Position numbers and translations under genes: made by a program. From Klebsiella aerogenes KCTC 2190 (GTDB lineage Bacteria > Pseudomonadota > Gammaproteobacteria > Enterobacterales > Enterobacteriaceae), in assembly GCF_000215745.1 (NCBI RefSeq), contig NC_015663.1, positions 3,782,001 to 3,846,000 on the forward strand: DNA of 64,000 nucleotides. The letters run 5' to 3'. How positions within the stretch are numbered: position 1 is the stretch's first letter; each line of letters begins with the position of its first letter. This document shows positions 35,692 through 45,080 of this stretch, piece after piece. The notes under the pieces are model-generated. The model worked only from the letters and a program-made list of their open reading frames with translations. It did not search any database and was not told where the DNA came from.

Positions 35692-36261
35692 TTAATACTG
35701 GTTTTGCAGGCGAATAAAATCAGCAGGGGTATCGATATCCCAGACCATTTGCGGAAAATCTAACTCCAGGCAGCGATGGCGGCTCTGTAATAACCGTTTG
35801 CGCATTGAGTCAGGTCCATCGTAAGTGATAAGTTGGCGCAGCTGTGTGCCGGTAATAAGGATGGGATGACCCGGTACGCCTTGATATTGCGGAAGAAGGG
35901 CGCTGTCGCCGCGTTGTTGCCAAAGCCGCTGGAAAAGCGCTGGCGGCAGGCAGGGTAAATCGCCGAGGGTGATAAAACAGAAGTTGTTTCGCACCTGGCT
36001 CGCGCCAGCGCAAACAGAAGTAAACAGACCCTGTTGATAGTTGGGATTATAAACCAGGGTTATTTGCGGATGCGCCGAATAGCGTTGATGTAGCTCCTCT
36101 GCGCGAAAACCGCTCACCAGAATAATACGCGAGCAGAATTGCAGGGCGTTTTTTATACTTGCATCAAGTATTGTCGTTCCGCGCCAGGGTAACATCATTT
36201 TCCACTGTCCCATCCGGGAGGACAATCCGGCGGCGGTAATAATACAATCGACCTGTTTCAT
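35692..36261 (-). CDS. mocA: Molybdenum cofactor cytidylyltransferase MocA (YgfJ)
   Basis: The 189-residue nucleotidyltransferase starts MKQVDCIITAAGLSSRMGQW, the MobA/MocA loop xxAAGxSSRMG. It contains TLGDLPCLPPALFQRL (metal-binding DxP region) and GVPGHPILI. MocA adds CMP to molybdopterin to make the cytosine-dinucleotide form used by xanthine-dehydrogenase-family enzymes, so it should service the fused hydroxylase. The start at 36261 is chosen for the family N-terminus; the upstream frame would overlap yqeC. It is divergent from yqeC with a 34-base gap. Confidence 0.93.
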   Translation of the reverse strand: MKQVDCIITAAGLSSRMGQWKMMLPWRGTTILDASIKNALQFCSRIILVSGFRAEELHQRYSAHPQITLVYNPNYQQGLFTSVCAGASQVRNNFCFITLGDLPCLPPALFQRLWQQRGDSALLPQYQGVPGHPILITGTQLRQLITYDGPDSMRKRLLQSRHRCLELDFPQMVWDIDTPADFIRLQNQY

Positions 36262-36295
36262 ACTCCTCCCTGAATAATGGAATCCTGACCAGCGC

Positions 36296-37054
36296 ATGGA
36301 AAATATACCGCATCTGCAATCGCTGTTTTGTGATTTAGGCGTAAATGATGGTCCGCTGCTCATTTCCGCCGTCGGCGCGGGAGGCAAAACCAGTACCTTA
36401 ATGTGGCTGGCGCAGCGTTTTCTGGAGGCTGGCCGGCGGGTTCTGATCACCACGACCACCCATATGTATCTCCCGGCATCACTACCTGTGGTGATTTGCC
36501 GCGAACCGCTGGCGTTGCCTGTCGAGGTTTGGCAGCGGCCGCTGCAGGCCTGCTACGCCTCGTGGCTCGCCCCTGCGGGTAAGGTTCGTGGGTTTAGCCC
36601 GCAACAGCTTGATGCGCTGGTTGCCGCGGGGCGCGTGGATGTGGTGCTGGTAGAAGCTGACGGGGCTCACGGTTTCGCCTTAAAAGCGCCAGCTGAGCAC
36701 GAACCTTGCATACCTCAATCCTGTTGCTGCGTTATTGCCGTCATGGGGGCCTGGAGGCTCGGGCAAAACGTTGGGCCAGCGACCGTTCATCGCTGGCCCC
36801 TTTTTTCCCGGATCACCGGTGCGGCGCCGGATACGGCGCTGAGTTGGCCAATGCTGCATCGCTTAATTACGCATCCGCAGGGAGCGTTTAAAGGCGTTCC
36901 GCCCGCCAGTCGCCGGATCCTGCTGCTGAATCAGCTTTCTCAAAATGAGAATTTACCGGAGCAGGCGCTGTTGCAGCAGTGGGGAGTTAACGCACTGTGG
37001 GCGGGAGCAGTACAAGAGCAGCCCGCGATAACGCGACGACGAACAACAGAGTGA
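36296..37054 (+). CDS. yqeC: YqeC, selenium-dependent molybdenum hydroxylase accessory protein
   Basis: The 252-residue protein has a P-loop close to the N-terminus (SAVGAGGKTSTLMWLAQ, about residues 24-40) followed by VLITTTTHMYLP and a LVEADGAHGFALKAPAEHEPCIP segment. These define the YqeC family of predicted nucleotide-binding proteins found with selenium-dependent molybdenum hydroxylases. Its biochemical function is unknown; cofactor maturation is the usual suggestion. It precedes yqeB by 42 bases on the same strand. Confidence 0.88.
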   Translation: MENIPHLQSLFCDLGVNDGPLLISAVGAGGKTSTLMWLAQRFLEAGRRVLITTTTHMYLPASLPVVICREPLALPVEVWQRPLQACYASWLAPAGKVRGFSPQQLDALVAAGRVDVVLVEADGAHGFALKAPAEHEPCIPQSCCCVIAVMGAWRLGQNVGPATVHRWPLFSRITGAAPDTALSWPMLHRLITHPQGAFKGVPPASRRILLLNQLSQNENLPEQALLQQWGVNALWAGAVQEQPAITRRRTTE

Positions 37055-37096
37055 CGCCCCGGCTTGGGCGCATAGCGGATATCCATTGAGGTTGTT

Positions 37097-38722
37097 ATGA
37101 ATATTTTCTCTGAAGCGGCAAAACTCGAAGCACAGAATCGCCCGTTTGCGCTGGCGCAGATTGTCGATAGCCGCGGCTCAACACCGCGCCATTCGGCGCA
37201 GATGTTAATTCGTGAAGATGGTTCGATAGTCGGCACCATCGGCGGCGGCATGGTTGAGCGCAAAGTGATTGAACAGGCGCTGGAAGCGCTCAGCGAAAAG
37301 GCGTCGCGCATGTTTCATGGGCGGATGGCGCGTAGCGGCAGCGATGCGGTCGGCTCCGATTGCGGCGGGGCGATGTCGGTCTATATTAGCGTACATGGCC
37401 TGCGCCCGCGTCTGGTGCTGATCGGCGCCGGGCACGTGAACCGCGCGGTGGCGCAAAGCGCGGCGCTGCTGGGTTTTGAGGTGGCGGTGGCCGATATCTA
37501 TCCAGAGAGCCTGAACCCCGACTATTTTCCGCCGACAACGCAGTTGCTGCATGCTGAAACCTTCAGCGAGGCGGTGGAGAATCTGGCGATCCGCGGCGAT
37601 GACTTTGTGTTAATCGCCACCAATAACCAGGATCGTGAAGCGCTGGATAAACTGATTGAACGGCCGGTCGCCTGGCTTGGGCTGCTGGCCAGCCGCCGTA
37701 AAGTCCAGGTGTTTTTACGCCAGATGCGGGAAAACGGCGTTGCCGCAGAACATATTGCCCGCCTGCATGCGCCGGTTGGCTATAACATTGGCGCCGAAAC
37801 GCCGCATGAGATAGCGATTAGCATTCTGGCGGAAATCCTGCAGGTAAAAAATCGCGCGCCAGGTGGCTTGCTGATGGCGGCAGCCACGCCTGCGCAGCAG
37901 CAGTTGGTCGCTATCCGCGGCGCCGGCGATATCGCCAGCGGCGTGGCTCTGCGTCTGTGGCATGCGGGGTTCAAAGTGGTGATGTTGGAAGTCGCTAAAC
38001 CGACGGTGATCCGCCGTAGCGTCGCGTTTGCCCAGGCAGTCTTCGACGGTGAAATGACGGTAGAAGGGGTGGTGGCGAAGCGGGTGTCATCCGCTCAGGA
38101 GGCCATCCGGGTAATTGAAAATGGCGCGATCCCGGTATTGGTGGATCCGCTATGCGAATCGCTGAATGAACTGCGCCCTGTCTGCGTCGTGGATGCCATA
38201 CTGGCGAAAGAGAATTTTGGTACGCAGCGAGAGATGGCGCCAGCGGTAATTGCGCTAGGCCCTGGTTTTTGCGCCGGTGTGGATTGCCATGCGGTGATTG
38301 AAACCAATCGCGGCCATTGGCTGGGGCAGGTGATTTACGATGGCAAAGCGCAGGAGAACACCGGGGTTCCTGGTAATATTCTTGGCCATACTTCACGACG
38401 GGTGATCCGCGCGCCGGGAGCCGGGGTGATGCGCGCGAAGGTGGCGCTGGGTGATATTGTGAACGAAGGCGATATCATCGCCACCGTCGGCGAGGCCGAG
38501 ATTATTGCGCCATTAAGCGGTATGGTGCGCGGTTTGCTCAGCGATGGGTTAGTGGTCGAGAGCGGCTTTAAAATTGGCGATATCGACCCGCGCGGCGCCA
38601 GCGCCGATTTTACCAGCGTCTCCGATAAGGCGCGCGCCATTGGCGGTGGGGTGCTTGAGGCGCTGATGACGCTGATGAATAAAAGAATAAAAGAGAAGAG
38701 TGAGTTATTGTCGGTGGCGTAG
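37097..38722 (+). CDS. yqeB: YqeB, XdhC-like maturation factor fused to YqeB domain
   Basis: The 541-residue protein combines an XdhC/CoxI-type N-terminal half (IVDSRGSTPRHSAQMLI, GTIGGGMVERKV, LIGAGHVNRAVAQ, WLGLLASRRKVQVF, GYNIGAETPHEIAISILAEI) and a YqeB half from about residue 275 (IRGAGDIASGVALRLW, HTSRRVIRAPGAGVM, a biotinyl-like stretch GDIVNEGDIIATVG). XdhC proteins insert the sulfurated molybdenum cofactor; the YqeB extension is associated with the labile-selenium version. The product would mature the fused hydroxylase. Confidence 0.9.
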   Translation: MNIFSEAAKLEAQNRPFALAQIVDSRGSTPRHSAQMLIREDGSIVGTIGGGMVERKVIEQALEALSEKASRMFHGRMARSGSDAVGSDCGGAMSVYISVHGLRPRLVLIGAGHVNRAVAQSAALLGFEVAVADIYPESLNPDYFPPTTQLLHAETFSEAVENLAIRGDDFVLIATNNQDREALDKLIERPVAWLGLLASRRKVQVFLRQMRENGVAAEHIARLHAPVGYNIGAETPHEIAISILAEILQVKNRAPGGLLMAAATPAQQQLVAIRGAGDIASGVALRLWHAGFKVVMLEVAKPTVIRRSVAFAQAVFDGEMTVEGVVAKRVSSAQEAIRVIENGAIPVLVDPLCESLNELRPVCVVDAILAKENFGTQREMAPAVIALGPGFCAGVDCHAVIETNRGHWLGQVIYDGKAQENTGVPGNILGHTSRRVIRAPGAGVMRAKVALGDIVNEGDIIATVGEAEIIAPLSGMVRGLLSDGLVVESGFKIGDIDPRGASADFTSVSDKARAIGGGVLEALMTLMNKRIKEKSELLSVA

Positions 38723-38757
38723 ATAGCAGCACGAAGCCGGTGTTGATGGCCTCAAAA

Positions 38758-38788
38758 TCCCCGGTGGCGCTACCGCTTACCGGGGCTA
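38758..38788. repeat. Single palindromic element related to the tandem array
   Basis: CCCCGGTGGCGCT...CGCTTACCGGGG is the first hairpin module of the 23.3 kb array in the opposite orientation. It sits between the convergent yqeB and yqeA genes. Confidence 0.7.
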
Positions 38789-38802
38789 CATTCGGTGCCT
38801 TT

Positions 38803-39735
38803 TTACCCTTCAATGACCGTACCGGTTTTTCCTTCAATCCCTTCTTTGGCTTTATTTAATACGGTGATCAGCGCTTTGCGCCCCGGACGTGAACGGGCGA
38901 ATGAGGCGGCGGCCTCAACCTTCGGCAGCATCGAACCCTTAGCGAAGTGCCCCTCACGAATGAACTGTTCGGCATCGCTGAGCGACAGCTTATCCAGCCA
39001 CTGCTCGTTGGGTTTGCCAAAGTTGATCGCCACTTTCTCGACCGCGGTCAGGATGATCAGCATGTCGGCGTCGATCATCGCCGCCAGTTTAGCGCTGGCC
39101 CAGTCTTTATCAATTACCGCGCTGGCGCCGCGCAGATGATTGCCTTCGCGGATTACCGGGATCCCGCCGCCGCCCGCGGTGATCACTACGTGGCAGGCGT
39201 CCATGAGAGCTTTGACCGTCTCTTTCTCAATAATATCGACCGGCTGCGGCGAGGCGACAACCCGGCGATAGCCGCGTCCAGCATCTTCTTTCATGGCGTA
39301 CCCCTGACGCGTCAGCTGTTCTGCTTCCTGCTCAGTGAAAAAAGAGCCGATAGGTTTGGTCGGATTTTTGAACGCCGGGTCGTTGGCGTCGACTTCCACC
39401 TGGGTGATGATTGTTGCCACCGGGATATGCATCGATCGCGACAGCAACTCCTCGCGCAGGGCGTTTTGCAGGTCATAGCCGATATAACCCTGGCTTAGCG
39501 CCACACAGACCGACATGGGCAGCATCGGGGTATGGGCCTCGGTTTTGGCTGCGGCTTCGAAGGCCAGATTAATCATCCCAACCTGCGGGCCGTTGCCGTG
39601 GGTTACGACCACCTGGTGGCCTTGGGCTATCAGATCGACAATAGCCTGCGCGGTTTGTTTAACGGCCTGCATTTGTCCGGCCAGATCCTCGCCAAGCGCG
39701 TTACCGCCGAGAGCGAGCACAATTTTCTTACTCAT
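38803..39735 (-). CDS. yqeA: Carbamate kinase YqeA
   Basis: The 310-residue amino-acid-kinase-fold protein starts MSKKIVLALGGNALGEDLAG and contains VTHGNGPQVGMINLA, GRGYRRVVASPQPVDI, VITAGGGGIPVIR and LIILTAVEKVAINFG, all standard for carbamate kinase. It converts carbamoyl phosphate and ADP to ATP, ammonia and CO2. As last gene of ygeW-ygeX-ygeY-hyuA-yqeA it would capture energy from carbamoyl phosphate released by YgeW. Confidence 0.95.
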   Translation of the reverse strand: MSKKIVLALGGNALGEDLAGQMQAVKQTAQAIVDLIAQGHQVVVTHGNGPQVGMINLAFEAAAKTEAHTPMLPMSVCVALSQGYIGYDLQNALREELLSRSMHIPVATIITQVEVDANDPAFKNPTKPIGSFFTEQEAEQLTRQGYAMKEDAGRGYRRVVASPQPVDIIEKETVKALMDACHVVITAGGGGIPVIREGNHLRGASAVIDKDWASAKLAAMIDADMLIILTAVEKVAINFGKPNEQWLDKLSLSDAEQFIREGHFAKGSMLPKVEAAASFARSRPGRKALITVLNKAKEGIEGKTGTVIEG

Positions 39736-39746
39736 GAATGCCTCAC

Positions 39747-41153
39747 TTAAGATGTGATTCCGCTAACCGGAAGGTGAGCGGTAGAAAAGGGATCGCGGCG
39801 TAAAAAGCGGCCCTGGCCAGCGCTACCGGTAAAAGTGCCGTTATCGAAAATGACCCGGCCATGCGATAAGGTCTGACGAATCGCGCCCTGGCAAATAAAG
39901 CCCTCCCAGGGCGAATAGTCGGCGTTGTCATGCAACATCTCATGGCGGATCGTAGTGGTGCGTTGCGGATCGATAATGACGACATCGCCGTCTGCGCCGG
40001 GTGCCAATCGTCCTTTTTTCGGCCACAGGCCAAATAGCTTCGCGGGAGTGGCGCTGGTTAGCGCGACGAAACGCTGCGCTGAGATCCTCCCGGTCATGAC
40101 GCCGTGGGAAAACATGAGCAACAGGCGGTTTTCCACCCCCGGTAGGCCATTCGGACAGCGGCTGAAATCGCCGCCGGAGAGCTGCTGGCGTTGTGCCATC
40201 GAGAAAGCGCAGTGATCGGTCGCCACCACGTCGATCGAACCATCGGCGATACCGCACCACAGCGCATCATTGTTGCTGGCGTTGCGCAGCGGTGGGCTTA
40301 ACAAATAACCCAGCGCGTCTTCGCGTTCATAGCAGCGGTCGTCAAGCAACAGATATTGCGGACAGGTTTCAATCCACACCGGCTGGTGCCGCCGCTGCGC
40401 GAGACGCAGATAATCCAGCCCCAGGCCGTTGGAGAGATGAACGATATACAGCGGCGCGTTGTCGGCGAGCTGGGCGAGATTGATCATTCGCGCGATAGCC
40501 TCCGCTTCACACTCCAGCGGGCGACTAAGGGCGTGGTAGCGCGGCGCGGTTTTGCCGGCCGCCAGAAATTCGGCCCGTTTACGGGCGATAGCGGCGTCGT
40601 TTTCCGGATGAACGGTGGTTAGCGCGCCAGCGCGATGGAGATGGCGCATCGCCTGAAGCACTTCATCATCGTTCAACTTATACTGGTAGGTGAGGTAGAG
40701 CTTGAAGCTGCTAATCCCGGCTTCAACCATCATCGGGATTTCATCGAGGATGGCATGGTTGATATGCTGGATCACGCCGTGAAAACTGTAGTCGATCACC
40801 GCTTTGTAGGCGGCATAGCCGTGATAGGCCTCTAGCTGGTGACGAAGGCGGCAGCCGGCGGGGCCGAAGCCCATATGGTCGACGATAGTGGTGGTACCGC
40901 CGCAGGCGGCTGCGCGGGTGCCGGTAAAGAAATCATCGCAGCTGCGGGCGTGCCCAGTATCGATATTAAAATGAGTATGAACATCAATGCCGCCGGGCAT
41001 GACATAGCAACCTGCGGCATCGATAGTCTGGCAAGGTTCGGTTGGGGTTATCCGTTCGGCGAGCTGGCTGACCAGGCCGTTTTCAATCAGCAGATCCTGT
41101 TTTGCCTGGCCGTCGGCGTTGACCACGATGCCGTTTTTAATCAGTACGCGCAT
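39747..41153 (-). CDS. hyuA: Hydantoinase/dihydropyrimidinase-family hydrolase HyuA
   Basis: The 468-residue protein has the metal motif GGIDVHTHFNID, the likely carboxylated lysine in ISSFKLYLTYQ, LTTVHPENDAA and DVVATDHCAFS. It belongs to the D-hydantoinase group, which opens cyclic ureides. E. coli HyuA is a phenylhydantoinase of unknown natural substrate; in this island a purine-derived cyclic ureide is likely. It starts 51 bases after the ygeY stop and ends 11 bases before yqeA. Confidence 0.93.
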   Translation of the reverse strand: MRVLIKNGIVVNADGQAKQDLLIENGLVSQLAERITPTEPCQTIDAAGCYVMPGGIDVHTHFNIDTGHARSCDDFFTGTRAAACGGTTTIVDHMGFGPAGCRLRHQLEAYHGYAAYKAVIDYSFHGVIQHINHAILDEIPMMVEAGISSFKLYLTYQYKLNDDEVLQAMRHLHRAGALTTVHPENDAAIARKRAEFLAAGKTAPRYHALSRPLECEAEAIARMINLAQLADNAPLYIVHLSNGLGLDYLRLAQRRHQPVWIETCPQYLLLDDRCYEREDALGYLLSPPLRNASNNDALWCGIADGSIDVVATDHCAFSMAQRQQLSGGDFSRCPNGLPGVENRLLLMFSHGVMTGRISAQRFVALTSATPAKLFGLWPKKGRLAPGADGDVVIIDPQRTTTIRHEMLHDNADYSPWEGFICQGAIRQTLSHGRVIFDNGTFTGSAGQGRFLRRDPFSTAHLPVSGITS

Positions 41154-41204
41154 AAAAACTCCAGACTCCCGCCGACGCGCGGCGGGAGGAATAACCGTAC
41201 AAAC

Positions 41205-42416
41205 TTACTCTGTGGCCAGCCAGCTCAGCGGGATTGCGGCGTACATCGCGGCACAGGTCACCAGATGCTGTTTCCAGGTTTTTTCATTTGGCGCATGGGC
41301 TTCCGGCTCTTTACCTGGCCCGAAACCGATAACCGGGATGCCGTGACGGCCCATGATGGAAACGCCGTTGGTGGAGAAGGTCCATTTATCGACCACCGGC
41401 GCTTTACCGAACAGCCCTTCATAAGCGTTGCTGAGCGCGCGTACGGTGAAATGATCCTCTTCTACTTTCCAGGTCGGGAAGTAGCATTCCGTTGGATAAA
41501 CCAGCCCGGTCCATGACGGGCGTTCATAGTTGTACATTGAGACCACGGCGCCGGCCTTCTGTACGGCAGGCAGGGCGCGGATCTCATCCAGCGCGCCTTC
41601 CCAGGTTTCGCCCCAGGTCAGACGGCGGTCGATAGAGACCGCGCAGCTGTCGGCAACCGCGCAGCGGCTTGGCGAGGTGAAGAAAATTTCTGAAACGGTG
41701 AGGGTGCCTTTACCCAGGAACTCATCGTTGCCCAGGTTATGGGAGAGCTCCTGCAGTTCGTTAAGAATTGGACCCATTTTGAAGATGGCATTATCGCCGC
41801 GCTCCGGCGCCGAGCCGTGGCAGCTTACCCCCTGAACATCGACGCGAATCTCCATACGCCCGCGCTGGCCGCGATAGATTTGGCAATCCGTCGGCTCGGT
41901 ACTGACCACGAATTCCGGGCGAATGCCGGACTGTTCGATGATGTACTGCCAGCACAGACCGTCACAATCTTCCTCCTGGACGGTACCGGTCACCAGCAGG
42001 GTATATTCATCTTCCAGACCTAGGTCCTTGATGATTTTCCCAGCGTAGACCATCGACGCCATCCCGCCTTCCTGGTCGGACGCGCCGCGCCCGCCGATCA
42101 GCTCATCGGTTTCCATCCCCTGATAGGGGTCGAAGGTCCAGTTCTTGATGTTACCGATGCCAACGGTATCAATATGCGCGTCCATGGCGACCAGTCGCGG
42201 GCCGTGGCCGATATAGCCCAGCACGTTGCCCATCGGGTCAATCTCGACTTTATCGAAGCCGACTTTTTCCATCTCTTCTTTAATACGATGCACGACGCGT
42301 TTTTCGTCACAGCTTTCGCTGGGGATAGCGATCATATCGCGCAGGAAGCGGGTCATATCCTGCTGGTAGTGGTTTGCTTTTTCGACAATCAGTTTGAAAG
42401 GAATGTGCTTAGCCAT
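41205..42416 (-). CDS. ygeY: M20-family amidohydrolase YgeY
   Basis: The 403-residue protein is an M20-type metallohydrolase with metal-binding motifs [28 protein letters not shown] and [14 protein letters not shown], and a late [17 protein letters not shown]. Relatives are deacetylases, carbamoylases and dipeptidases. In current models of anaerobic purine breakdown YgeY hydrolyses an amide or ureido intermediate leading to 2,3-diaminopropionate. The precise substrate is not proved by sequence. Confidence 0.92.
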   Translation of the reverse strand: MAKHIPFKLIVEKANHYQQDMTRFLRDMIAIPSESCDEKRVVHRIKEEMEKVGFDKVEIDPMGNVLGYIGHGPRLVAMDAHIDTVGIGNIKNWTFDPYQGMETDELIGGRGASDQEGGMASMVYAGKIIKDLGLEDEYTLLVTGTVQEEDCDGLCWQYIIEQSGIRPEFVVSTEPTDCQIYRGQRGRMEIRVDVQGVSCHGSAPERGDNAIFKMGPILNELQELSHNLGNDEFLGKGTLTVSEIFFTSPSRCAVADSCAVSIDRRLTWGETWEGALDEIRALPAVQKAGAVVSMYNYERPSWTGLVYPTECYFPTWKVEEDHFTVRALSNAYEGLFGKAPVVDKWTFSTNGVSIMGRHGIPVIGFGPGKEPEAHAPNEKTWKQHLVTCAAMYAAIPLSWLATE

Positions 42417-42479
42417 GAATTAACTCTCCGGTCCTGGTTTCCCGCTTCGCGGGATGAATATGTTGAATAAGTTGAACGT

Positions 42480-43679
42480 TTATTGTGCTGCCGGCAGCTT
42501 GCCTTCCCAGACGACCTCGCGGTAATGCTGCACGTCGGTGTCGCCTTCGGTGCTGATGACCAGCACCACGGAGTGGCTATCGAGCCCCAGTTTGTTCATC
42601 AGCGCCTGGCGCTGCGGATGGAAGTGGACGGCGGCCAGCGTCCCGAGCCCGACGGCGCCGGATTCACCGGAGATAACCCGGTGGTCATTGCCGACAGGAT
42701 TACCGAGTACGCGCATACCGAGGGCGGCAACGGCATCCTGGCAGGAGATAAATTGGGTGGCGCAGTTGCGCAGGATTTCCCAGCCCAGTGGGTTAGGTTC
42801 GCCGCAGGCCAGTCCTGCCATGATGGTGGCCATGTCGCCGCCGACGTTGACGATGTCGCCTTTTAACCCGGAGCGATAGATGCAGTCCGCCAGTTCAGGC
42901 TCCACGATCACCGAGTGCAAATCGCGGGCGCCGAAAACGTCGACCAGATAACCGAGCACGCCGCCTGCCATCGCGCCGACACCGGCCTGCAGGAAGACGT
43001 GGGTAGGGCGAGCAATGCCCATCGCCGCCATTTGTTCTACCGCTTCATCGGCGAGGGTGGCGTAACCTTGCATAATCCAGGTTGGAATTTTTGTGTAGCC
43101 TTCCCATGCGGTGTCCTGTACCACTTCCCAGCCGTTTTTCTGTGCGGTTTGCATGGTAAAGCGCACGGTATCGTCGTAGTTCATATCGGTAACGATACAT
43201 TCCGCGCCGAGGCGTAAAATGGCGTCCACGCGTTCCTGCGCTGAACCTTTCGGCATGTACACCACCGCGTTTTGCCCAAGCTGCTGGGCGGCCCAGGCGA
43301 CGCCGCGCCCGTGGTTGCCGTCGGTGGTAGTGGCGAAAGTCATCTTCTCTTTGATGGTGGATTTCAGGGTCTCAAACGAGAAGGCGTTAATATCGAGATG
43401 GTATTTTTCACACAACAGTTGGGCGATGGCGTAGGCGCCGCCGAGCATTTTGAAGGCGTTGAGGCCAAAGCGCTGGGATTCATCTTTTACCAGGATGTTC
43501 TTTACGCCGAACAGCGTCGCCAGTTCCTTCAGGGCATACAGCGGCGTCGGTTGGTAACCGGCGATTTTTTGATGAAAATGGCGCGCCTGTTGTGCCTGCT
43601 GACGAGAGAACAGCGGCGAGGTTTCACCGGTAAAGAAACGGTTGTCGGCAATATCCATTTTCAGCGAAAAAGCAGACAT
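42480..43679 (-). CDS. ygeX: 2,3-diaminopropionate ammonia-lyase YgeX
   Basis: The 399-residue fold-type-II PLP enzyme carries the PLP lysine at Lys77 in RFGLNAFKMLGG, the TTDGNHGRGVAWAAQQLG phosphate loop, and the LQAGVGAMAGGVLGYL glycine loop. It is nearly identical over long stretches to E. coli YgeX, which splits 2,3-diaminopropionate to pyruvate and two ammonia. It gives the carbon exit of the pathway. Confidence 0.96.
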   Translation of the reverse strand: MSAFSLKMDIADNRFFTGETSPLFSRQQAQQARHFHQKIAGYQPTPLYALKELATLFGVKNILVKDESQRFGLNAFKMLGGAYAIAQLLCEKYHLDINAFSFETLKSTIKEKMTFATTTDGNHGRGVAWAAQQLGQNAVVYMPKGSAQERVDAILRLGAECIVTDMNYDDTVRFTMQTAQKNGWEVVQDTAWEGYTKIPTWIMQGYATLADEAVEQMAAMGIARPTHVFLQAGVGAMAGGVLGYLVDVFGARDLHSVIVEPELADCIYRSGLKGDIVNVGGDMATIMAGLACGEPNPLGWEILRNCATQFISCQDAVAALGMRVLGNPVGNDHRVISGESGAVGLGTLAAVHFHPQRQALMNKLGLDSHSVVLVISTEGDTDVQHYREVVWEGKLPAAQ

Positions 43680-43738
43680 ATTTTGTCCTTATCCTTCTTT
43701 GGAGTCGGGGAAGCCGGCCCGCAGACCGGCTCGCGAGG

Positions 43739-44926
43739 TTATTTGATGCGTTTTTGCGCGTCCTGCAGCAGTTGCTCCAGCAACTGACCGGGTTTGGCAT
43801 ATTTGCGACAGAGGATCATGGCGGCGATGATGTACGGCTTCCAGCTGGCCTCTTTATAGGTGGCGATACGGTATTTTTCGAACACCGCTTCGGTGACTTC
43901 GCCTTCCTCGCAGGAGACGCCGGTAATATCCGCCGGCAGGCAGTGCATATACAGCGCGTCACCGTCTTTGGTGTGCTTCATCATCTCTTCGGTACAGTGC
44001 CAGTCTTTGTGATTGGCGTTCTGGGCGAGACAGGCTTTTTCCAGCGCTTTCAGCCCGTCATGGTCGTTGGCGCGCAGTAGCTCGGTGCGTTGTTCCATCA
44101 CTTTGTATGGCGCCCAGGATTTCGGGTAGACAATATCGGCGTCTTTAAAGGCTTCCGCCATATCGGTGACCTGACGGAAGCTGCCGCCGGAAGCCGCGGC
44201 GTTTTTCTTCGCCACTTCGATAACGTCCGGGATCAGATCGTAGCCCTCTGGATGGGCGAGGGTGACATCCATACCGAAGCGGGTCATCAGGCCGATGATT
44301 CCCTGCGGGACGGAAAGCGGTTTGCCGTAGCTTGGCGAGTAGGCCCAGGTCATGGCAATTTTTTTACCTTTCAGATTTTCCAGCGAGCCGAAGTGTTCAC
44401 GCAGCCAGGCCAGATCGGCCATCGCCTGCGTCGGATGGTCGATGTCGCACTGCAGGTTTATTAATGCCGGGCGCTGCGGCAGTACGCCCTGTTTGTGGCC
44501 GTCATCCAGCGCTTCGCCGACTTCACGCATATAGGCGTTGCCGGCGCCGAGATACATATCGTCGCGAATACCGATAGCGTCTGCGCAGAAGGAGATCATA
44601 TTGGCGGTTTCGCGCACCGTTTCACCGTGGGCTATCTGCGACTTACCTTCGTCGAGGTCCTGCTGCGCCAGGCCGAGCAGGTTTAACGCCGAGGCATAAG
44701 AGAAGCGGGTGCGGGTGGAGTTATCGCGAAAGACCGAAATACCCAGTCCGCTGTTAAAAACTTTGGTCGCGATGTTTTCCGCCCGTAACGTTTTCAGCGC
44801 TGCGGCGACATCCAGCACCTGCTTCAGCTCGTCCGGCGATTGCTCCCACGTCAGCAGGAAATCTTTTTCATGCAGGTTAGAGTTGAGCTTATTGATATCC
44901 TTGATCAGTTCGTTAACAGTTTTCAT
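43739..44926 (-). CDS. ygeW: Knotted carbamoyltransferase YgeW
   Basis: The 395-residue protein has the carbamoyl-phosphate site DNSTRTRFSYASA, the HPTQAMADL motif and DALYMHCLPADITG, as in the aspartate/ornithine carbamoyltransferase superfamily. The length and insertions match YgeW, a transcarbamylase of the knotted subgroup. It probably runs backwards on a ureido compound such as diureidopropionate to give carbamoyl phosphate for YqeA. It is the first gene of the minus-strand operon, divergent from ygeV, with a sigma-54-like element upstream. Confidence 0.94.
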   Translation of the reverse strand: MKTVNELIKDINKLNSNLHEKDFLLTWEQSPDELKQVLDVAAALKTLRAENIATKVFNSGLGISVFRDNSTRTRFSYASALNLLGLAQQDLDEGKSQIAHGETVRETANMISFCADAIGIRDDMYLGAGNAYMREVGEALDDGHKQGVLPQRPALINLQCDIDHPTQAMADLAWLREHFGSLENLKGKKIAMTWAYSPSYGKPLSVPQGIIGLMTRFGMDVTLAHPEGYDLIPDVIEVAKKNAAASGGSFRQVTDMAEAFKDADIVYPKSWAPYKVMEQRTELLRANDHDGLKALEKACLAQNANHKDWHCTEEMMKHTKDGDALYMHCLPADITGVSCEEGEVTEAVFEKYRIATYKEASWKPYIIAAMILCRKYAKPGQLLEQLLQDAQKRIK

Positions 44927-45020
44927 ATTTCGATCCTGGTAGTGAATGACGGCTTATTGATTGCTGTGCAGTCGAAATGACATTGATGTAAGTGGCGACG
45001 GCCAGCGCTGTATTACCACT

Positions 45021-45037
45021 AACAATAAGCGTGCCAG
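45021..45037 (-). promoter_or_regulatory. Sigma-54-like promoter of ygeWXY-hyuA-yqeA
   Basis: The minus strand reads CTGGCACGCTTATTGTT. It matches the consensus at every fixed position except the last C of the -12 GC. The -24 block is perfect. The predicted leader to ygeW is about 80 bases. Confidence 0.7.
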
Positions 45038-45080
45038 TTATAATTCAGTCGCGGTGGGTGAGTGGAAAAGTCGGGGATTA

